NCBI GenBank assembly: GCA_017999075.1
Contig: JAGOBX010000111.1
Location: 1 to 9,272 of the forward strand
Length of the DNA stretch: 9,272 bases
Direction of reading: 5' to 3'
Source: JAGOBX01 sp017999075 [NCBI: Candidatus Babelota bacterium]
Lineage (GTDB): Bacteria > JAGOBX01
Part shown: positions 6,812 through 9,272 of the stretch, in pieces
Layout: each line of letters begins with the position of its first letter
Numbering within the stretch: the first letter of the stretch is position 1
Translations under genes and position numbers: made by a program
The notes under the pieces: model-generated
What the model was told of the DNA's origin: nothing
The model's database searches: none
What the model saw: only the letters and a program-made list of their open reading frames with translations

Positions 6812-6820
6812 ATTATATCA
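6812..6820 (-). promoter_or_regulatory. Candidate extended -10 promoter for the PilZ-CheX operon
   Basis: The minus strand reads TGATATAAT, a perfect extended -10 (TGnTATAAT), placing transcription start near 6805, about 36 bases before the ATG. No convincing -35 accompanies it, as is common for extended -10 promoters. Confidence 0.5.
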
Positions 6821-6847
6821 TTTATTTAATTTTTCATGCAGTGATTG

Positions 6848-6876
6848 ATTATTCATTTTTTTACAAAATCTGTAAA
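6848..6876 (-). promoter_or_regulatory. Candidate sigma-70 promoter upstream of the PilZ-CheX operon
   Basis: The minus strand has TTTACA (6876-6871), a 17-base spacer and AATAAT (6853-6848), each hexamer matching consensus at five of six positions. The -35 box is part of the inverted repeat at 6857-6879. It is an alternative or addition to the extended -10 site closer to the gene. Confidence 0.4.
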
Positions 6877-6879
6877 AAA
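6857..6879. repeat. Inverted repeat between rpiB and the PilZ-CheX gene
   Basis: TTTTTTACA and TGTAAAAAA form a perfect 9-bp inverted repeat around a 5-base loop. It starts 45 bases after the rpiB stop. With a single G-C pair and no U-rich tail in the rpiB reading direction it is a poor terminator. It overlaps the -35 of a promoter candidate, so a protein-binding site is equally possible. Nothing else is visible in the 6770-6923 gap apart from the promoter candidates and a half-operator at 6784-6791. Confidence 0.5.
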
Positions 6880-6923
6880 TTTTATAATTTGATTTGTTTT
6901 TCTTGAAATAAATATTTTATATG

Positions 6924-7379
6924 TCAAATGTTTATCATAAATTTCGATTCTATATCGGTTATCTTATCGATCCGCTTCTGATGTCTGCCTCCGGCATATG
7001 GAGTGTCTATCCATGTTTTCAATATAAGCTTTGCTTTTGGAGAAGCTAATACGCTTGCGCCAAGACATAACATATTTGAATTATTATGTTCTTTGCTGCT
7101 GATAGCAAGAAAAACTTCATTGCATGCAGAAGCCCTGATTCCTCGAACTTTGTTCGCTACCATTGATGAAGCTATTCCTGTTCCATCAACCATTATTCCG
7201 TATTCATATTCTCCGGTAGCAACTGAACGCGCAACTAAAAATGCTATATCCGGATAATCTACAGGATCCATTGAATATGCTCCAAAATCTTTAACTGCAT
7301 ATCCCAATTCAGCTAAATATTTTTTTAATTCTTCTTTCAATTGAAAACCGCCGTGGTCTGCTCCTATAGCTATCTGCAT
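6924..7379 (-). CDS. rpiB: RpiB/LacAB-family sugar-phosphate isomerase, Cys-to-Asp active-site variant
   Basis: This 151-residue protein has the full RpiB/LacA/LacB fold length and motifs: GADHGGF (6-12), DYPDIA (41-46), GTGIASSMVANKVRGIRA (66-83), SKEHNNSNMLCLGA (95-108) and YAGGRHQKRIDKI (128-140). RpiB enzymes interconvert ribose 5-phosphate and ribulose 5-phosphate; LacAB act on galactose 6-phosphate. Retained residues include D8, H9, H98 and the phosphate-binding RHQKR. The residue before GTG, which is the catalytic base Cys66 in E. coli RpiB, is Asp65 here, so either Asp serves as base or the substrate differs. The gene starts 16 bases after the small gene, with GGAAG seven bases before ATG. 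Its place in an operon with a EutE/PduP-type dehydrogenase suggests a BMC-linked sugar-phosphate pathway rather than the ordinary pentose phosphate pathway. Confidence 0.92.
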   Translation of the reverse strand: MQIAIGADHGGFQLKEELKKYLAELGYAVKDFGAYSMDPVDYPDIAFLVARSVATGEYEYGIMVDGTGIASSMVANKVRGIRASACNEVFLAISSKEHNNSNMLCLGASVLASPKAKLILKTWIDTPYAGGRHQKRIDKITDIESKFMINI

Positions 7380-7395
7380 ATTTACACTTCCGTAA

Positions 7396-7725
7396 TTATT
7401 TTTTTTTTATAAGTTTAATTTTTTTGTGCAAAATCATATCTTTGGCTGAAGGAGTTATTATTGATTTTGAATTTATTTCTATTGTATCAAAATTCTTTTT
7501 TATAGCATTCTTTATATCTTCTTCAACTATAACTTTTTTATTTAACAACTGGTATGGTAATCCGTTAGACTGAGAATGAATTTCTTCAGCTTTTTCTTTA
7601 ACTTTTAATGAAGATTCGGTTTTATTCGAAATTTTAACAGGAATAATATTTGCAGTCTTTAATTTTTCAATAACAATTCCGCTTACTATTTTTGTCAATT
7701 CTTCCAAAGATATATCATTATGCAT
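7396..7725 (-). CDS. Small BMC-associated protein with encapsulation-like N-terminus and EutT-like C-terminal motif
   Basis: This 109-residue protein has no function I can name. Residues 5-23 (ISLEELTKIVSGIVIEKLK) form an amphipathic helix like BMC encapsulation peptides. Residues 24-60 look like a flexible, polar linker. Residues 61-109 form a compact unit, VIVEEDIKNAIKKNFDTIEI then SIITPSAKDMILHKKIKLI, whose TPSAKD segment (91-96) resembles the region near the start of EutT-type adenosyltransferases (LTPSARELL). It is far too short to be an adenosyltransferase. It may be an adaptor or targeting module. It follows the dehydrogenase by 39 bases and precedes rpiB by 16. AAAGGTG upstream supports the ATG at 7725. 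It ends in an A10 run immediately before TAA; deleting one A would fuse it in frame to rpiB, so it may be the N-terminal domain of an isomerase, made separately here. Confidence 0.75.
   Translation of the reverse strand: MHNDISLEELTKIVSGIVIEKLKTANIIPVKISNKTESSLKVKEKAEEIHSQSNGLPYQLLNKKVIVEEDIKNAIKKNFDTIEINSKSIITPSAKDMILHKKIKLIKKK
7399..7408 (-). other. A10 slippery run joining the small gene and rpiB
   Basis: The minus strand has ten A residues directly before the TAA of the small gene. With nine, the frame would read AAT AAT TAC GGA AGT GTA AAT and enter rpiB in frame at its ATG. A run of this length is a typical substrate for polymerase slippage. Confidence 0.75.
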
Positions 7726-7764
7726 ATAATTTACACCTTTATTTTTTCATAATAACTTGTTCAA

Positions 7765-9219
7765 TCATATTATTCTTAAATAATCTATCATTGAACATCT
7801 GCGCATCCTGGTAAAAGTCCGGGGACGAGTTAACCCGTCTCCTGTGGGCGAAGCTATTGTAAATGTGGTATATCCTTCGCCTCCAAATCCAAGTCCTGCG
7901 CATGATGGACCGTTTTTAACAAAAATTGATACATTCATAAGTTTACCCATTTGAGTCAAGCGGTCAACATTCATAGAATGCATCATTGCAGTATGAAAAT
8001 AATTGTGTTCTGCTTTATAAGCAAGCTCAAGTGCTCTATCAAAATTTTTCACTCTGCTTAACGGCATTACCGGCATCAATTGTTCAATATATATAAGTGG
8101 ATGATCATTCGGCACATCTGCAAACAGCAATCTCGTAGTGTCAGGCAAATTCAATCCTAATTCTCTAGCTATAACATTCGCATTTCTCCCAACAAAATTC
8201 CTGTTTACTACTGCTTCTTCTCCTTCTTTTTCAGGCATCTTAGAAATTATTTTCGTCATAAGTTTATCAAGTTGTGACAAACTTAATTCATATCCGTTAT
8301 TTTTTTTAAGAGATGATTTGAGCTTTTCTGCAACTGCATCTACTACAAATATTTCTTTTTCCGCAATACATAAAACATTATTGTCAAGCGATGCTCCTGT
8401 TATTATGCTTGCCGCTGCTTTGTCTATATTCGCAGTTTCATCAACTACTACAGGCGGATTCCCGGGACCTGCCGCTACAGTTTTTTTGCTTGATTTCATT
8501 GCTTCATCAACTACTGCAGGACCTCCTGTCACGCATAATAATTTTATTTTCGGATGAGTAAACAATATTTTACCGCTCTCAAGAGTAGGCTGAAGAACTG
8601 TTGTCACGCAATTAGCCGGACCTCCGCTCGCAATTATAGCATTATTGATTGTCTCAACCGCAAGTAATGAACATTTTCTTGCCGCCGGATGCGGATTAAA
8701 TACAACCGTATTTCCAGCAGAAATCATCATAATTGAATTGTTGAATACTGTTTCTGTCGGATTTGTTGACGGTGAGATTGATCCTATAACTCCATAAGGC
8801 GCCCATTCCTGAAGAGTCATTCCTCTATCGCCTGTAAAAGCTTCTGTTTGAACATCTTCAACTCCAGGTGTTTTCAATATCGCAAGTTTATTTTTTTCAA
8901 TCTTATCTTCTGCTCTACCCATTCCTGTTTCTTCAACCGCAATCTTCGATACTTGAACAGTTACTGATAATGCATATTGACGAATCGCCTGAATGTATTT
9001 TTTCCTGCGGTCTAATGTAACTTTATTTAACTCCAAAAAAGCTTCTTGAGCAGCTTTTATTGCATCATCCATTTTTTCAAATATCCCATTCTTCCCGGAA
9101 GGTTTAGGGTCATAATTCGCGTTTCCTCCCGAAGAAATCAGTATTTCTTTATTAATTGAAATATTTGCAATAACTTGCTGTACTATATCTTTTATTTCAT
9201 TTTCAGCGATAACCGTCAT
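7765..9219 (-). CDS. CoA-acylating aldehyde dehydrogenase (EutE/PduP class), BMC cargo type
   Basis: This 484-residue enzyme should oxidise an aldehyde to acyl-CoA with NAD+ and CoA. The catalytic Cys284 lies in SLDNNVLCIAEKE. Other class hallmarks are ISPSTNPTETVFNNSI, VFNPHPAARKCS, CVTGGPAVVDEAM, AAGPGNPPVVVDE and the C-terminal GEGYTTFTIASPTGDGLT followed by RTFTRMRRC, the usual signature of BMC-associated EutE/PduP enzymes. The first 20 residues (ENEIKDIVQQVIANIS) form an amphipathic helix separated from the catalytic body by a Gly/Asn/Pro-rich linker, as in encapsulation peptides. Opening the frame at GTG 9228 would add three residues, but that GTG is part of the AAGGTGA ribosome site five bases before ATG 9219, so ATG is chosen. 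The substrate cannot be told; acetaldehyde, propionaldehyde or lactaldehyde are candidates. It leads the three-gene operon; any shell genes would lie beyond 9272. Confidence 0.94.
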   Translation of the reverse strand: MTVIAENEIKDIVQQVIANISINKEILISSGGNANYDPKPSGKNGIFEKMDDAIKAAQEAFLELNKVTLDRRKKYIQAIRQYALSVTVQVSKIAVEETGMGRAEDKIEKNKLAILKTPGVEDVQTEAFTGDRGMTLQEWAPYGVIGSISPSTNPTETVFNNSIMMISAGNTVVFNPHPAARKCSLLAVETINNAIIASGGPANCVTTVLQPTLESGKILFTHPKIKLLCVTGGPAVVDEAMKSSKKTVAAGPGNPPVVVDETANIDKAAASIITGASLDNNVLCIAEKEIFVVDAVAEKLKSSLKKNNGYELSLSQLDKLMTKIISKMPEKEGEEAVVNRNFVGRNANVIARELGLNLPDTTRLLFADVPNDHPLIYIEQLMPVMPLSRVKNFDRALELAYKAEHNYFHTAMMHSMNVDRLTQMGKLMNVSIFVKNGPSCAGLGFGGEGYTTFTIASPTGDGLTRPRTFTRMRRCSMIDYLRII

Positions 9220-9224
9220 AAATA

Positions 9225-9231
9225 TCACCTT
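9225..9231 (-). promoter_or_regulatory. Shine-Dalgarno site deciding the aldehyde dehydrogenase start
   Basis: The minus strand reads AAGGTGA, then five bases, then ATG at 9219. The site contains the GTG at 9228 that would otherwise look like an upstream start codon. The same AAGGTG form precedes the LacI-family gene. The remaining 9232-9272 shows no recognisable promoter. Confidence 0.8.
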
Positions 9232-9272
9232 GAAATTGCCGGACCATGATTATTTTTAATTTACATAACATT

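Noticed and set aside
9220-9228. GTG at 9228 as start of the aldehyde dehydrogenase
   Set aside because: The GTG is part of the AAGGTGA ribosome site serving the ATG at 9219.
1-9272. CRISPR arrays, insertion sequences, tRNA or rRNA genes
   Set aside because: No regularly spaced direct repeats, transposase-like frames, terminal inverted repeats or cloverleaf sequences were seen on either strand.

Overview
This is an AT-rich window (about 70% A+T by eye) in which every credible gene lies on the minus strand, so it reads from high to low coordinates. The organism looks like a diderm, motile, carbohydrate-using bacterium: there are two extracytoplasmic solute-binding proteins, a c-di-GMP/chemotaxis fusion protein, a LacI-type regulator and what appears to be the edge of a bacterial microcompartment (BMC) locus. 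Strong Shine-Dalgarno sites, often of the form AAGGTG, and two TTG starts are used. I cannot name the phylum; low-GC spirochaetes, Elusimicrobia/Omnitrophota-like bacteria or PVC relatives are all compatible.

Region 1 (9272 to 6924) is a tight three-gene operon. It encodes a CoA-acylating aldehyde dehydrogenase of the EutE/PduP class, a 109-residue protein with an EutT-like C-terminal motif, and an RpiB/LacAB-type sugar-phosphate isomerase. Both the dehydrogenase and the small protein begin with a short amphipathic helix like those that target cargo into BMCs. The gene set recalls the sugar-phosphate-utilising (SPU) BMC loci, although no shell gene lies in the window. The small gene ends in an A10 run just before its stop; loss of one A joins it in frame to rpiB. 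The isomerase has Asp where canonical RpiB has its catalytic Cys.

Region 2 (6923 to 1140) starts with a 154-bp gap holding two promoter candidates and an inverted repeat. It then runs through closely spaced genes: a PilZ-CheX fusion, a xylose-binding lipoprotein (xylF-like) interrupted by one in-frame TAA, gatC, trmH, a Gfo/Idh/MocA oxidoreductase and a YejA-like family 5 solute-binding protein. No permease or ATPase genes accompany either binding protein here. RNA/translation housekeeping genes are mixed with transport and sugar genes.

Region 3 (1139 to 1) is a LacI-family regulator whose last residues run off the window. Its 168-bp upstream gap holds a perfect 14-bp palindrome near the start codon and a second 12/14 copy 88 bp away, which suggests autoregulation through paired operators.

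No rRNA, tRNA, insertion sequence or CRISPR array was seen. No gene-free stretch exceeds 300 bases.
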